In this document: positions 9,914-20,430 of the stretch, piece by piece
How positions within the stretch are numbered: the first letter of the stretch is position 1
Layout: each line of letters opens with the position of its first letter
Source: Rana temporaria
Taxonomy: Eukaryota > Chordata > Amphibia > Anura > Ranidae
Reading direction: 5' to 3'
Length of the DNA stretch: 64,000 bases
NCBI RefSeq assembly: GCF_905171775.1
Contig: NC_053491.1
Location: 339,257,841-339,321,840 of the forward strand
Translations under genes and position numbers: made by a program
Notes under the pieces: model-generated
Told to the model about the DNA's origin: nothing
Seen by the model: the letters and a program-made list of their open reading frames with translations, nothing else
Database searches by the model: none

Positions 9914-11782
9914 TTACATAGTTACATAGTTAGTCAGGCTGAAAAAAGACACAAGACTATCCAGTTCAACCATAAAAAAGAAAAAAAAAAGAATAACATA
10001 CAATCCCATATACCCAACTCCACACCCACAGTTGATCCAGAGGAAACCCCAGCAAAGCATGATCTAATTTGCTACAGCAGGGGGAAAAAAATCCTTCCTG
10101 ATCCCCCGAGAGGTATTCAGTTATTTCCCCGGATCAACTTTACCTATAAATGTTAGTACTCAGTTATATTCTGTACATTTAGGAAAGAATCCAGGCCTTT
10201 CTTAAAGCAATCTATTGAGTTGGCCAGAACCACCTCTGGAGGGAGTCTATTCCACATTTTCACAGCTCTTACTGTGAAAAAAACTTTCCTTATTTAGAGG
10301 TGAAATCTCTTTTCCTCTAGACGTAAAGAGTGCCCCCTTGTTCTTTGTGTTGACCGTAAAGTGAATAACTCAACACCAAGTTCACTATATGGACCCCTTA
10401 TATATTTGTATATGTTGATCACATCAACCCTTAATCTCCTCTTCTCAAGAGTGAATAAATTCAGTTCCTCTAATCTTTCCTTATGGCTGAGCTCCTCCAT
10501 GCCTCTTATCAGTTTTGTTGCCCTTTTCTGCACTTTCTCCAGTTCCCCTATATCCTTTTTGAGAACTGGGGCCCAAAACTGAACTGCATATTCCAGATGA
10601 GGTCTTACTAATGATTTGTACAGGGGCAAAATTATATCTCTCTCTCTCTCTCTCTCTGGAGTCCATATATCTCTTAATACAAGAAAGGACTCTGCTCACT
10701 TTGGAAACTGCAGCTTGGCATTGCATGCTATTATTGAGCTTATGGTCAACCAAAACCCCCAGATCCTTCTCCACTACGGATCCCCCCAGTTGAACTCCTC
10801 CTAGTATGTATGATGCATGCATGTTCTTAGCCCCCAAATGCATAACTTTATATTTATCAACATTAAACCTCATCTGCCACATAGTCGCCCAATTAGACAG
10901 AGCATTGAGGTCGGCTTGTAAATTGGCCACATCCTGTAAGGACGTTATTCCACTGCATAGCTTGGTGTCACCTGCAAAGACAAAAATGTTACTTTTGTTC
11001 TCAGACCCAATATCATTTATAAAGATATTAAAAAGTAAGGGTCCCAACACTGAACTTTGGGGTACACCACTGATAACCTTTGACCATTCAGAGTAAGAAT
11101 CATTAACCACTACTCTCTGAATTCTGTCTTTTAGGCAGTTTTCCATCCATTTACAAACTGATATTTCCAATCCTGTAGACTTTACCTTACAAATGAGTGT
11201 GTGTGCGTAACTGTATTGAACGCTTTTGCAAAATCCAAGTATACCACATTCACTGCCACCCCTCTGTCCAAGGTTTTACTTACCTCTTCATAAATAGAAA
11301 TCAGGTTTGTCTGACAACTTCTGTCTTTCATGAATCCATGCTGTCTGCTGCTTAAATAGTTTTTTTTCCAGCAAGAACTCATCTATGTGGTCTTTTATTA
11401 ATCTCTCCAGTATCTTCCAACTATAGAAGTTAAACTAACAGGTCTATAGTTACTTGGTAAAGACTTCTCGACCATATCACTTTTGAGCCATTGTGGATTT
11501 GGGGCAGTGTCACTACCACCCCTATTATGGACATGAGCTCCCCCATGCTCCTTTTTATACACAAAGCTGAAGAAAGTATTTAATAAATTAGCCTTCTCTT
11601 TGTCCCCAGTCACCCACACTAGATTATTTTGTAAAGGGCCTACATGCTTTTGGGGTTTGTCCTACTATCTTTTGCAATCGGTCGTTCATTTTGAGTTTTT
11701 GCATACTTGATTTCCTTTTTACACATCCTGTTATATTCTTTGTAACATTTAAATGACACTAGTGTGCCTTCATATTTATAGT
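9914..11782 (-). mobile_element. CR1/L2-type LINE, 5'-truncated
   Basis: On the minus strand this contains the C-terminal two thirds of a reverse transcriptase and a 3' untranslated region ending in short direct repeats (plus strand: TTACATAGTTACATAGTTAG), as CR1/L2 elements do instead of a poly(A) tail. It is cut off upstream at about 11782. No clear target-site duplication is visible, which is common for CR1. A (CTCT)n expansion at 10637-10659 interrupts the frame. Confidence 0.85.
10294..11619 (-). pseudogene. CR1-type reverse transcriptase, decayed
   Basis: Successive minus-strand frames give the RT blocks in order: NYRPVSLTSI, QHGFMKDRSCQTNLI, VVYLDFAKAFNTV (motif A), GVPQSSVLGPLLFNIFINDI (motif B), VFAGDTKLCS where FADD is expected (motif C), then LYKSLVRPHLEYAVQFWAP and VQKRATKLIRGM of the C-terminal region. 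At least three frameshifts separate them (near 11390, 11175 and 10630). The change FADD to FAGD removes a catalytic aspartate. The gene is dead. Confidence 0.85.
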
Positions 11783-11860
11783 TTATAGTGGTCAGTGTAG
11801 TGTAGTGGACAGTATAGTATAGTGGTCAGTCTAGTGTAGTGGTGATAATCATTGATTTCC

Positions 11861-12620
11861 TGATACAACCTCAGGATTAACCCCATTTCTGCCGTTTGAC
11901 TCAAATCATGGGAGCATGCAGAGAGCTAAGAAACACACTACAGCCTTACCTTTCAGCGTTCAGCCAGCAAAGAGACCGAACCCACTTTATTGGTCCTTTT
12001 TAAAAACAACATGACATCACACACACAAGCATATTTGATTGGTTCAGTCTATACATTTCAGCCCCTTATTACACGCCCCCCTGTGACGTCTGTACTTGGC
12101 ATCGTGGCACATGTTTTCCTTGTAAGTCCATATATGGTATGGGGTTCTCATAGTATGAACAGTCCGCGTGTCATTCCGGGATAAGAGTTCTTTGCACAAT
12201 CACCATATTTGTCCTCCTCAAGGAGAGGGCTTTGAAATGAAACTATTTAGGAATGCAGTAGGAGGGAGGGATTGGAGAATGAGGAGTGAGAGGGGGGGGT
12301 CGCAGCTGCTTTTATTTCAGTCCTTTGTCCTTCATTTAAAGTTGTAACTTTAAAACAGTGTTTCCCAACTCCAGTCCTCAAGGCACACCAACAGGTCATG
12401 TTTTCAGGCTTTCCATTATTTTGCACAGGTGATTTGATCAGTTTCACTGCCTTAGTAATTACCACAGCCGTTTCATCTGAGGGAAATCCTGAAAACATGA
12501 CCTGTTGGTGTGCCTTGAGGACTGGAGTTGGGAAACACTGCTTTAAAACATCATATCTGACAAATCTTTTCAAGGAAAATGAACACTACTGTGATATATA
12601 CTTTTCACACATGCATATAT
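11861..12620 (-). mobile_element. Solo-LTR-like repeat, copy 1 (approximate ends)
   Basis: It shares about 270 bp with 19730-20000 in the same orientation, including CCGTTTGAC, TTATTGGTC, CCCCTTATTACACGCCCC and GTGACGTCTGT. Read on the minus strand it has LTR order: a CCAAT-like motif, a TATA-like stretch, AATAAAG (here as CAATAAAGTGGG), then a CT-rich downstream part ending near TCA. No coding interior separates the two copies. The hAT MITE at 12356 splits it. The LTR assignment is inference. Confidence 0.45.
12356..12540. mobile_element. hAT MITE, 185 bp
   Basis: The ends are long inverted repeats starting CAGTGTTTCCCAACTCCAG. Arms of about 60 bp (up to GACCTGTTGG and CATGTTTTCAGG) leave only a short middle. 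A perfect 8-bp duplication CTTTAAAA flanks it (12348-12355, 12541-12548). It inserted into the LTR-like repeat. Confidence 0.93.
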
Positions 12621-12699
12621 AGATAATGAATATAAAAACAATATAAAAATTGAAAAGAATATAAGAAGAGAAAACATTTCAGTGGTTCTAGTAAAAGAA

Positions 12700-13373
12700 T
12701 TAGCCTAACACAAAATAGCATAGAATAAAATATTCAAAGAGTTAAAAGGAGAAATAAAATCTCTAAGACTGGAACAGCGGGAGCAAGCCAATAAGGTGGA
12801 AGAACAAGAAAACAAGAACAAGAGAAAGAACTTGAGAATAAGAGGGCTCCCTGAAAACCCCCAGAAAGAAGACTTGAAAGAAATTATGGGGAAAATATTT
12901 AACCCACTACTGGGAGGCCAAGAAACAAATAGTGTAAGGATCGAAGAAGTCTTTAGGATAAGGAGACCCATGGGAATCCCCGTAGAAAGTCCACGGGACA
13001 TAATAGTAAGGTTCGAGAAATTGGAGGAAAAAAATCAAATATGGAGAAATATGAAGGGGAAGCCCCCATTAAAGTATGAAGAAAAACCATTACAAATCTT
13101 CCCGGATCTATCGCAAGATACTTTAAGATGCTAAAACCTCTGTTGAAAACCTTACAAGAACATGAGATTCAATATAATTGGGGGTTCCCTGCATGTTTGA
13201 TTGGTAAGAAAGATAGACATACAGTAAAACTCAGGTTCGTAGAAGAAATACAGGAGTTCTGTGGAAAATTTGAAATTCCAGTGCCCGAGGCTTTAAGGGG
13301 AAATAACACTAGACAAGAAGAGGAAACGCAGGACGAGGAACCGTGGCACTTAGTTTCCAGGAGGAAGACATAA
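12700..13373 (+). pseudogene. L1 ORF1p fragment (coiled coil, RRM and C-terminal domain)
   Basis: A Lys/Glu-rich coiled-coil end (EEQENKNKRKNLRIRGLPEN) leads into the ORF1p RNA-binding domain (NLRIRGLPE; IIVRFEKLEEKNQIW) and the C-terminal domain (LQIFPDLSQDTL; YNWGFPACLIGKK). A frameshift or early stop lies at 13132-13134, between DLSQDTLRC and LKPLLKTLQEH. ORF1p is the RNA-binding chaperone of L1 ribonucleoprotein particles. The N-terminus is missing. Confidence 0.85.
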
Positions 13374-13842
13374 TGAGGGGGAAAGTAAAAGAGGTCCCTT
13401 TTTTTTTAAGAGGAGCAATGGGGGCATGAGGTAGGGAGAACAGAATAGAAATAGATAAAAGGGGTTGGAGATCTGGACATTCGCGGAGCTCTTGAGCCAT
13501 CTCCCTAAACATAAAGGAGGTAGGCATTAGCGCCAGACAGTACGCCACCTTGGCGCAATTAGCAGGTAGGCCAGGAAGGGTCATAGGAACCTGCCGAAAG
13601 ACCATGTGTCTAGACCATCTGAAAGCGCAAGGGAAATGGGGAGGGTTGGGGGGAGGTTATGGGGGATGGGGAAGAAGAAAATGGTTTGTTCAAAAGAGAA
13701 GAAAAACAGAGAATTTTTGGTCGATCTGCTGTCTCCCGAGTGGTGGGGCGGGAGAGACCCCCGGTGCAAAACGGGGACTGGGGTCTCTTCATCCCTGTAC
13801 AAATGGAAGAAGGGAAGAAAATTTGAAAATAAAAAAATACAA

Positions 13843-15448
13843 ATGGACTCAATAAAATGTATAACATATAATGTTAGAGGGCTAAACTCTCCTCAGAAGC
13901 GATATATGGTGTTACGGGAATTTGAAAGAAAGGGTGCTGAAATAATATTTTTACAAGAAACCCATCTGGCATTAGAGGGTAATATCAAATTATATTCTAA
14001 GAAGATTCCTATATGGTACTACGGAGATTCACCCACAAAAAGGGCAAAAGGGGTGGCAATTGGCTTTGGGAATAATGTTGGCTTCAAGATAGAGGACAGG
14101 AAGGTCGACCCTGAAGGTAGATTTCTGTTCCTGAGAGGTACCATATCTGGCATAAAATACACCTTGGCAAATGTATATTGCCCCAATAAGCATCCTAAAA
14201 AATATTTGCTAGAGATCTTAAAGGAACTAGGTGAATTCAAAAAAGGCTACTTAATATTGGCTGGAGATTTAAACTTTACTATGGACAGCAAATTAGATTC
14301 TACTTCTGGGGCTGTGGATAAAGAAAAAAAAGTACTAAGAAGAGTAAAAGGAAAACTATTTGAACATCAATTAGTAGACGTCTGGAGGATTCAGCATCCA
14401 AGTATAAAAGACCACATACCATTCAACGATAAATGGAATGTACTCCAGATTGGAACACATACTGATCGAACATAGCGCACTGGAGGTAATATTGGAAACA
14501 ACAATAGAAATAGCCACAATATCAGACCATGCCACAGTGACAATGAAGCTAAAAGTAAAAAGGGAAATGATGGGGAGAGGAGCCTGGAGAATAAACGAAG
14601 ATATAATTGAAGATCAAGAAGTAGAGAAGATAAAAGAAACAGAAATTGACCAGTATTTCCTGACTAACGATACACCAGAATTGAGTAAAGCAATTATTTG
14701 GGAAGCGCACAAGGCCGTTATAAGGGGCCAACTGATAGCCATTGGAGCCAGAAAAAAGAAAGAAAGAGAAACCAATATGCAAAAAATCTTAAAAGAAATA
14801 TATGAATTGGAACAAAGACATAAGAGAAACGCTGAAAAGGAAACCCAACGAACCTTAATACTAAAAAGGGAGTCATTGAAAGATCTAATGGAGCAGGAAA
14901 CAAGAAGGGAGTTCAACAGAATCAGAAAGGACAGATACAAAGGAGGAAACAAGCCTGGAAAACTACCTTGCAAAAATGCTAAAGAGCAATAAGTCAATAA
15001 ACTATATAGAGAAGATAAAGAATGGAAGAGGTGAAATGGTAAATAAAACAGCTGATATTGCAACAGCATTCCAAACATACTATAGTTAGTACATTATACG
15101 CAATTAGAAAGGAACATACACATAAGGGGAAAGAGAAGCTGAGGGGAAAAAAAAAAGAATATTTAAAGAATGCGAAACTGCCAAAAATACAAGAAGAACG
15201 TCTGACAGCCTTGGAAGCAGGGATTGCACAGGAAGAAATTATAAGAGCATTAAAAGAAACACCCACTGGGAAAAGCCCAGGACCAGATGGGTTCACCATC
15301 AAATATTATAAAACATTTCAGAACCAACTGATCCCGAGACTGATTACTGATTACTTTAACCAAATAGGAGGAGAAGAGGAAATGCGACTTGAATCTTTAT
15401 TGGCCCACATCACTATAATACCAAAACTTGGGAAAGATAAGACACTAT
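13843..15448 (+). pseudogene. L1 ORF2p fragment (endonuclease and RT start)
   Basis: From ATG 13843 the APE-type endonuclease is clear: ITYNVRGLNSPQKR, IIFLQETHL (catalytic Glu), ILAGDLNFTMD, and ATISDHATV (the Ser-Asp-His block) after a frameshift near 14440. Frameshifts follow near 14950 and 15080. The last frame (to 15448) holds TGKSPGPDGFTIKYYK, the conserved block just before the RT fingers, and ITIIPKLGKD. RT motifs A-C are absent because the element is cut here. Confidence 0.87.
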
Positions 15449-15885
15449 GGCCCAGATTCTTGTAGATTGGCGCATCTTTATTGTGGGCGTAGCGCATCTC
15501 AGATGCGTTACGCCGACGTAACTTAGAGAGGCAAGCTCCGTATTCTCTAATCAGAAGCGTTCATTTTTGCGCCGGCGCAGCGTAAATTCGTCGCCGTAAG
15601 ACGACGTAATTCAAGGTAGGAAGGAAGTTGGCATGATCCATTTAAATGACTCCATGCAAATGAAGGGCCGAACGAATGGCGCATGCACCGTCACGTGATC
15701 GCATGTCCCGCGCCCCTCTGCGCATGCTCACAACTACGCCTGGCGTTATTCCTGAGTTACGCCGGCCCACTGTTTACGCCCAGGGCATAAATACGCCCAG
15801 ACATGCACCCGTCGAGTGCAAAAGAACACAGGTTTGTTTTGGTTTGGTGGATTGGTGGCTATACTTTTGCGCTCTGATTGTAGAC

Positions 15886-16296
15886 ATGTCTGCCCAGCGT
15901 TCTGGGACCAGGAAAAAAAAATTCTCTCCAGAGGAGAAAGGCATAATTCTTGCTGCCATGGAGAGGTACTATGATCGCCTGCATGGGGCCCGTAGCAAGA
16001 ACACCAGCAAGGGCAGAAGGGACGAGATCCTTCAGAGGATCACGGACCAGGTCAATGCCGTGGGCAATGAGGCCAGGAGGCCCAATCATATTGCTAAGAA
16101 GATCAACGATCTTTGCCAGAGGGTGAAGGAAAAGATGGTTCTTATGGCGAGTCATGCCAGGGGCACTGGTGGTGGACCACCCTCTAGGGTCCGTCTGACA
16201 CCTGAGGAGGAGGTTGTTGCCCGCTGCCTTACCAGGGTGCAAGTGGAGGGAATGCCGGGCTACGACTCAGTTGAGCCGCCCTTGAGGACTCAGTAA
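15886..16296 (+). CDS. Myb/SANT-like DNA-binding protein of a Harbinger element
   Basis: 136 codons from ATG 15886. I chose this ATG rather than the upstream in-frame one at 15676 because the family motif begins directly after it and the upstream part overlaps terminal transposon sequence. A basic start (RSGTRKKKFSPEEKGIIL) leads into a Myb/SANT-like domain: AAMERYYDRLHGAR, KGRRDEILQRITDQVNAV, then RRPNHIAKKINDLCQRVKEK. The tail has TPEEEVVARCLTRV. The protein probably binds transposon ends and works with the DDE transposase. The frame is intact, but expected downstream exons are not recognised. Confidence 0.72.
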   Translation: MSAQRSGTRKKKFSPEEKGIILAAMERYYDRLHGARSKNTSKGRRDEILQRITDQVNAVGNEARRPNHIAKKINDLCQRVKEKMVLMASHARGTGGGPPSRVRLTPEEEVVARCLTRVQVEGMPGYDSVEPPLRTQ

Positions 16297-16830
16297 AGTA
16301 AACCTGCCCCCTACCAGGTTAGAGATTGATCAGGACTCCTCAGGATACTCCAGGCAGCTCCACCCCACCTCTCCTCCTTCCTTTCTAGAAGATTCTAGCA
16401 TGTTCTGGAAAGAAGTGTGAGGTCTTAGTGATGCTGTCTCTGAGTCACTTAGCTTTGCCTGAGTCACTCCAACCCAGATCAAATCAAACAGGCTTGGCTA
16501 TCAGCCAAGCCTGAAATTTACCTACACTACAGAAAACCTAACTACTGTAACAGCCTAACAACACTAGAGGGGACTACACTACTATCAGCATGCTCCTTGC
16601 ACTGCAGCACACCCGACTGGCTCCTTGTGCAGCTTCTCCCTCCCCCTCCCTGAGCTCTGCTATACTAGATTGCAAGATGCTGATACTAGCACATATTTAG
16701 GTATTTACCCAGATTGTTCTTAAAAATAAATACAATGCTGGTATATATGCCTGGAATTCATTAATGTAAACACCACAATAATAAAAATACTGTAAATATG
16801 TGCTCACTCCAAATACACTGCAAGTTCCCT
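16297..16830. other. Unassigned sequence after the SANT ORF
   Basis: Contains CT-rich and short repetitive stretches (CTCCTCAGGATACTCC; CTTGGCTATCAGCCAAGCC, a short palindrome at about 16494-16511). No gene recognised. It may be the remainder of the Harbinger-type element. Confidence 0.4.
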
Positions 16831-16834
16831 TTAA

Positions 16835-17298
16835 GGCCCCGTACACACGATAGAATCCATCCGCTGAAAAATCCCAGCAAATGGCTTTCAGCGGATAGAT
16901 CCTATGGTGTGTACACTCCAGCGGATCTGTTTCCGCGGATATTTATCCCCTGGGATGGATTCCAGCAGATCGAATATTTGCTGACATGTCAAACAAATCC
17001 ATCTGCTGGAATCCATCCAAACGGATGGATCCGCTGGTCTGTATAGACTCACCGGATCCAGCCGTCCGAAGGGATCCCCCGCATGCGTCGTAATGATTCG
17101 ACGCATGCGTGGAATTCCTTATATGACAGCGTCGCGCACGTCGACACGTCATCGCCAGAGGATTTCGGCGCGGATTTCAATGCGATGGTGAGTACACTCC
17201 ATCGCATTAAAATCTGCTGAAATCCTCGAGAGGATTTATCCGCGGAAACGGTCCGCTGGACCGTATCCGCGGATAAATCCTCCCGTGTGTATGGGGCC
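16835..17298. mobile_element. MITE with GGCCCCGTACACACG ends
   Basis: Left GGCCCCGTACACACGATA and right CGTGTGTATGGGGCC form a terminal inverted repeat. Both sides are flanked by TTAA, which fits either a TTAA duplication or a Harbinger TAA/TTA site. Inner inverted repeats include ATCCGCTG and its inverse and the GC-rich CGGTCCGCTGGACCG. It is similar to the end at 3507. No ORF. Confidence 0.75.
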
Positions 17299-17302
17299 TT
17301 AA

Positions 17303-17957
17303 ATGTACCTGTTTCAGGGATTGGTTGCATCTATCAATTTTTTATCGCCAGTTAATATTCTTAAATGGCTTTTGTTTTCCATCAAGCTATGTTGGAGATG
17401 TGATCTGAAAATAGCTTCTGATTGCTATCACTGTTGCACTCAGGACTTCGTTAATCACATTTCTTTTGCAGGAATTAAGAACTCATAATCTACAGTAGTT
17501 CCCTGCAAGACACCTTTATGTTCACTTTGGCCTGTGACATCCGGATGATATTCGTCACTTTTATGTCTGAAGTAATAATCAATTCTTGGTGGTCTCTCAT
17601 TCACCTTGAAATCACGTCTTTGTTTTCCCCAGATTAACTGAAAGTTATTTATGATTATGTTCCTGTATTTGTGATGTGCTGACAAGAGGCGCCATCTCCT
17701 CCTTTCACTGTATAAAAATTCATTCTGATGTCTCCCTTGTAGCCAGGACATGCAATCAGGATGTCATTACCCCATGGCCAGTGCTGAAGCCTGTGAATTA
17801 CTGACATGGCTCCAACGTGGCAAAACCCATTCAGCGCTGGACGGCTCTCATATGAGTTAACTCTCCATATTCCATTATACGCTCCAGGCTGAACTCCTAG
17901 CACATAGCTAAATAGATAAGTGAAATACATACACATATGTGAACTGGATTTTTCGTC
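17303..17957. other. Unassigned unique-looking sequence
   Basis: Two overlapping minus-strand open frames (17455-17751 and 17655-17996) contain no motif I recognise. The second runs into the adjacent MITE, so they are probably chance frames. No terminal repeats are visible. Confidence 0.4.
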
Positions 17958-17960
17958 TAA

Positions 17961-18422
17961 TGCCGCGTACACGCGACCGTTATTCATGTCATGCAAAAAA
18001 AATTTAGTTTTTCTCTACGTGATTTGTCGTGATTCCTCTCAAGCCTGCCTTGCATTCACGTTTGTGAAAAAAATGCTCAAGCAAAGCGCGTTGACATACA
18101 ACAAGTACGGCAACACATACGACGGCACTATAAAGGGGAAGTTCTATTCAAATGGCGCCACCCTTTGGGCGGCTTTTGCTAATTTCCCTGTCTCATAACT
18201 CGCTTCTGAGCATGCACGTTTTTTCCCCCTCGTTAAAGCGTACACACGACCGTTTTTCACACCATGAAAAACGACGAGAAAAAATAGAGCAGGTTCTAAA
18301 AAAAATTCAGGCATTTTTCTCGTCGAGAAAAATGCTCTGGAGCATACACACGACCGTTTTTCACGACCAATTTAAAAAATGGCATTTTTCTTGTCATGAA
18401 AAATGGTCGTGTGTACGTGGCA
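17961..18422. mobile_element. Harbinger MITE, CGTACACACGA family
   Basis: Left TGCCGCGTACACGCGACC, right GGTCGTGTGTACGTGGCA, with the duplication TAA on both sides (17958-17960, 18423-18425). The interior includes GACGGCACTATAAAGGGGAA and GGCGCCACCCTTTGGGCGGC, the inverse of sequence inside the transposase-bearing element (22310-22370). Non-coding. Confidence 0.88.
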
Positions 18423-18548
18423 TAAGGACTTTCTATATTTCTATTTATCCAGTGCTGAAATGTACACAGCTCTGTTGCTCAGCACATCCATGTCTGGCAG
18501 AGCAGGTAGCCTGATTTCTCTCTATTGTAGTTAAGTAAGTCTTGTGAC

Positions 18549-18900
18549 CAGGGCTTTTTTTCAGCCGGAATGTGGGGTTAACGGATTTCCGGCACCTCCA
18601 GCACTGAATGTATGTAATGGCAAGGGGTGCTGGGGTGGGCTGGAGGGTCTACTGATGCTGGCTGCTGGGGAATCTATTGTTGCTGGAGGGAATCTAAATT
18701 TGCGTGGTGGTATATTGTTACTGGGGAGATCGATTGTTGCCGGTGGGGGATATATTTTTGCTTGGGGGTCAATTTTTGCTGGGAGAGTCTATTGTTCCTG
18801 GAAACTGGAGAGTCTATTGATGCTGGCTGCTAGGAGATCTGTTCTTGCTGCTGGGGGTCTAATGTTGCTGGGGTGATATTTTTTTGCAGATCTAAAAAAA
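18549..18900. mobile_element. hAT-like left end with minisatellite
   Basis: CAGGGCTTTTTTTCAGCCGG at 18549 resembles hAT termini. It is followed by irregular repeats of TCTATTGTTGCTGGGGG (about 18640-18880). No right end or 8-bp duplication was found, so the class is tentative. T-rich and C-rich runs follow to 19000. Confidence 0.4.
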
Positions 18901-19075
18901 AATAAAAAATTTGTACTCCACATCTTTTTTTTTATTTTTTTATTTTTTTTTATCAAGTTATGACCACAATTCCCCCCCCCCCTCCCCTCAAGGAGGTTGT
19001 GTCCTTTGTTAATTGCACATTGTATTTCTGTAATAGCTGATGGCTATTCACCAGAAAAACACAATAGACAAGTAT

Positions 19076-19617
19076 TTAAAGCGGAGTTCCGGACACAATT
19101 TCACTTTTTAAATATAGATACCCCTGTAATACACAAGCTTAATGTATTCTAGTAAAGTTAGTCTGTAAACTAAGGTCCATTTTGTTAGGTTGTTACAGCA
19201 TTTAGACACTTTGTAAAATAGAAATTGACTGGGGCCATCTTAAGTGTGGGCATCATGAAGCCAGACTGTATGACTTCCTGGATTTCAGCCTTGCAGATCT
19301 CGCACATGATCAGTGCTGCACAAGCAGTGTCAGATCAGGTTTCAGCACCTGTGCTGTCCAAGTCACATGATTCTTTGAGACTGGGGAGTGCACAGACTCC
19401 TGGAAAGTTACACCCACTACATTCCCAGGAGTCTGTGCGGTGTAGGTTAGGAAGCATTAAGCATCTAGGTACAGGAAGTGGGAAGATTAACTATTCTGCC
19501 TACCAACAACACTTTGAAGGCATCTAAAAAAAAAAAAAAAAAATTCGTAAAGGACTAATGACATTTTTTTAAAACTACTGATGTAATGTTATATTTATGG
19601 GTGGAACTCCACTTTAA
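19076..19617. mobile_element. TTAA-flanked element, copy 1 (542 bp)
   Basis: Ends TTAAAGCGGAGTTCCGG and GGGTGGAACTCCACTTTAA, with TTAA at both borders. A copy at 56247-56796 is colinear over the full length, with scattered substitutions and a roughly 9-bp indel, so both moved fairly recently. No ORF beyond chance. piggyBac-like by target. Confidence 0.8.
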
Positions 19618-19729
19618 CTTAAATTAAATCTCCATTTATTCTGGAACAAAAAATTAAACATGAGGGGCAACAATTGACCAATCAGCCAAATCTATGCAGA
19701 CTTTGGAGCCCTGATAAGGATGAGACCCC

Positions 19730-20189
19730 TGACACAATTCTCAGGGGGAACCCCATTCTGCCGTTTGACCCAAATCATAGAAGTGAAACATGCAGACCAG
19801 AGAGGAGAGAGAAACAGTCTACATCTTCACCTTCCAATGTTTAGCAGAGAGAGGAAGGGGTGGAGCTTTATTGGTCTTTTTATCAACAAAACGACATCAT
19901 ACACGTGAACACATTTCATTGGCTTAGTCCATATATAGTCCCTTATTACACGCCCCTGTGACGTCTGTTCTTGGCATCGTGGCACATGTTTCAAAGTCTT
20001 TGGGGGCCATCTATGTTTCTTCGGTGGAGGGGGCTTTGGAGTGAAGAGGGAGGAGGGGTGACAGCTGTTTAGGAGGGGTTTGAAGACATCTGTTTTCACT
20101 CTTAAATCCTGGCCGAGATTTTAACCCTATAATGTCTTTTAAGGAAACTAACAGCATTGTAACATATTTTCACACATACATATGTAACA
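19730..20189 (-). mobile_element. Solo-LTR-like repeat, copy 2 (approximate ends)
   Basis: On the minus strand: CCAATGAAATG, a TATATATGG box, GACCAATAAAGC (poly(A) signal), then a CT-rich part (TTTCTCTCTCCTCTCTGG) and an end at TGTCA. This order matches a retroviral-type LTR. Plus-strand borders are TGACACAATTC and TATGTAACA. No matching target duplication was seen. It corresponds to the repeat at 11861. Confidence 0.48.
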
Positions 20190-20328
20190 TCGGAGTAGCT
20201 CAGGAGGAAAGTAATCATAACACAAAATATTCATTTTAGTACTTCCATCACAGCCCAAAGGCACATCCAACAACAACATCAATAACATGAGGAGTCCCTC
20301 TAATTTGGGTCACAATGTGCTCCCCAAA

Positions 20329-20430
20329 TCCCAGAAATCTGAAGCAGCAGCAGATGTCATACATGACCCCAAGCTGTGGTACTACAACAACAACCTCCGT
20401 TTTCTGGCAGATCAGCTTGAAGTCACTGAT
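20329..20430 (+). pseudogene. MADF exon-1 fragment
   Basis: Encodes QKSEAAADVIHDPKLWYY then RFLADQLE, matching the last helix of the MADF domain at 1170 (EPKLWYYKQMAFLRDEM) and the convergent copy at 2449. The rest of the domain is absent. It abuts the stop of the minus-strand partner gene, as at 2448/2449. Confidence 0.6.

Larger units (their letters stand above)
12690..15448 (+). mobile_element. L1-type LINE, truncated at both ends
   Basis: It carries the C-terminal part of ORF1, a 470-bp inter-ORF region, and ORF2 up to the start of the reverse transcriptase, all on the plus strand with several frameshifts. At 15448 it is cut by a Harbinger-type end (GGCCCAGATTC preceded by TAT). The rest of the RT is not found to the right, so more than a simple insertion took place. 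Confidence 0.85.
15449..16830 (+). mobile_element. Harbinger-type element carrying a SANT ORF; right end not found
   Basis: It starts GGCCCAGATTC after TAT. Its first 150 bp (GGGCGTAGCGCATCTCAG, TACGCCGACGTAACTTAGAG, GGCAAGCTCCGTATTCT) closely match the subterminal sequence of the GGGCCAGATTCAC MITEs, for example the inverse of 48310-48400. So this is a coding relative of that MITE family. A matching right terminus is not seen before the next element at 16835, so the true end is uncertain. Confidence 0.6.

Noticed and set aside
17455..17996. Two overlapping minus-strand frames of about 100 codons
   Set aside because: No recognisable motif; one runs into a MITE terminus. Chance frames are likely at this length.
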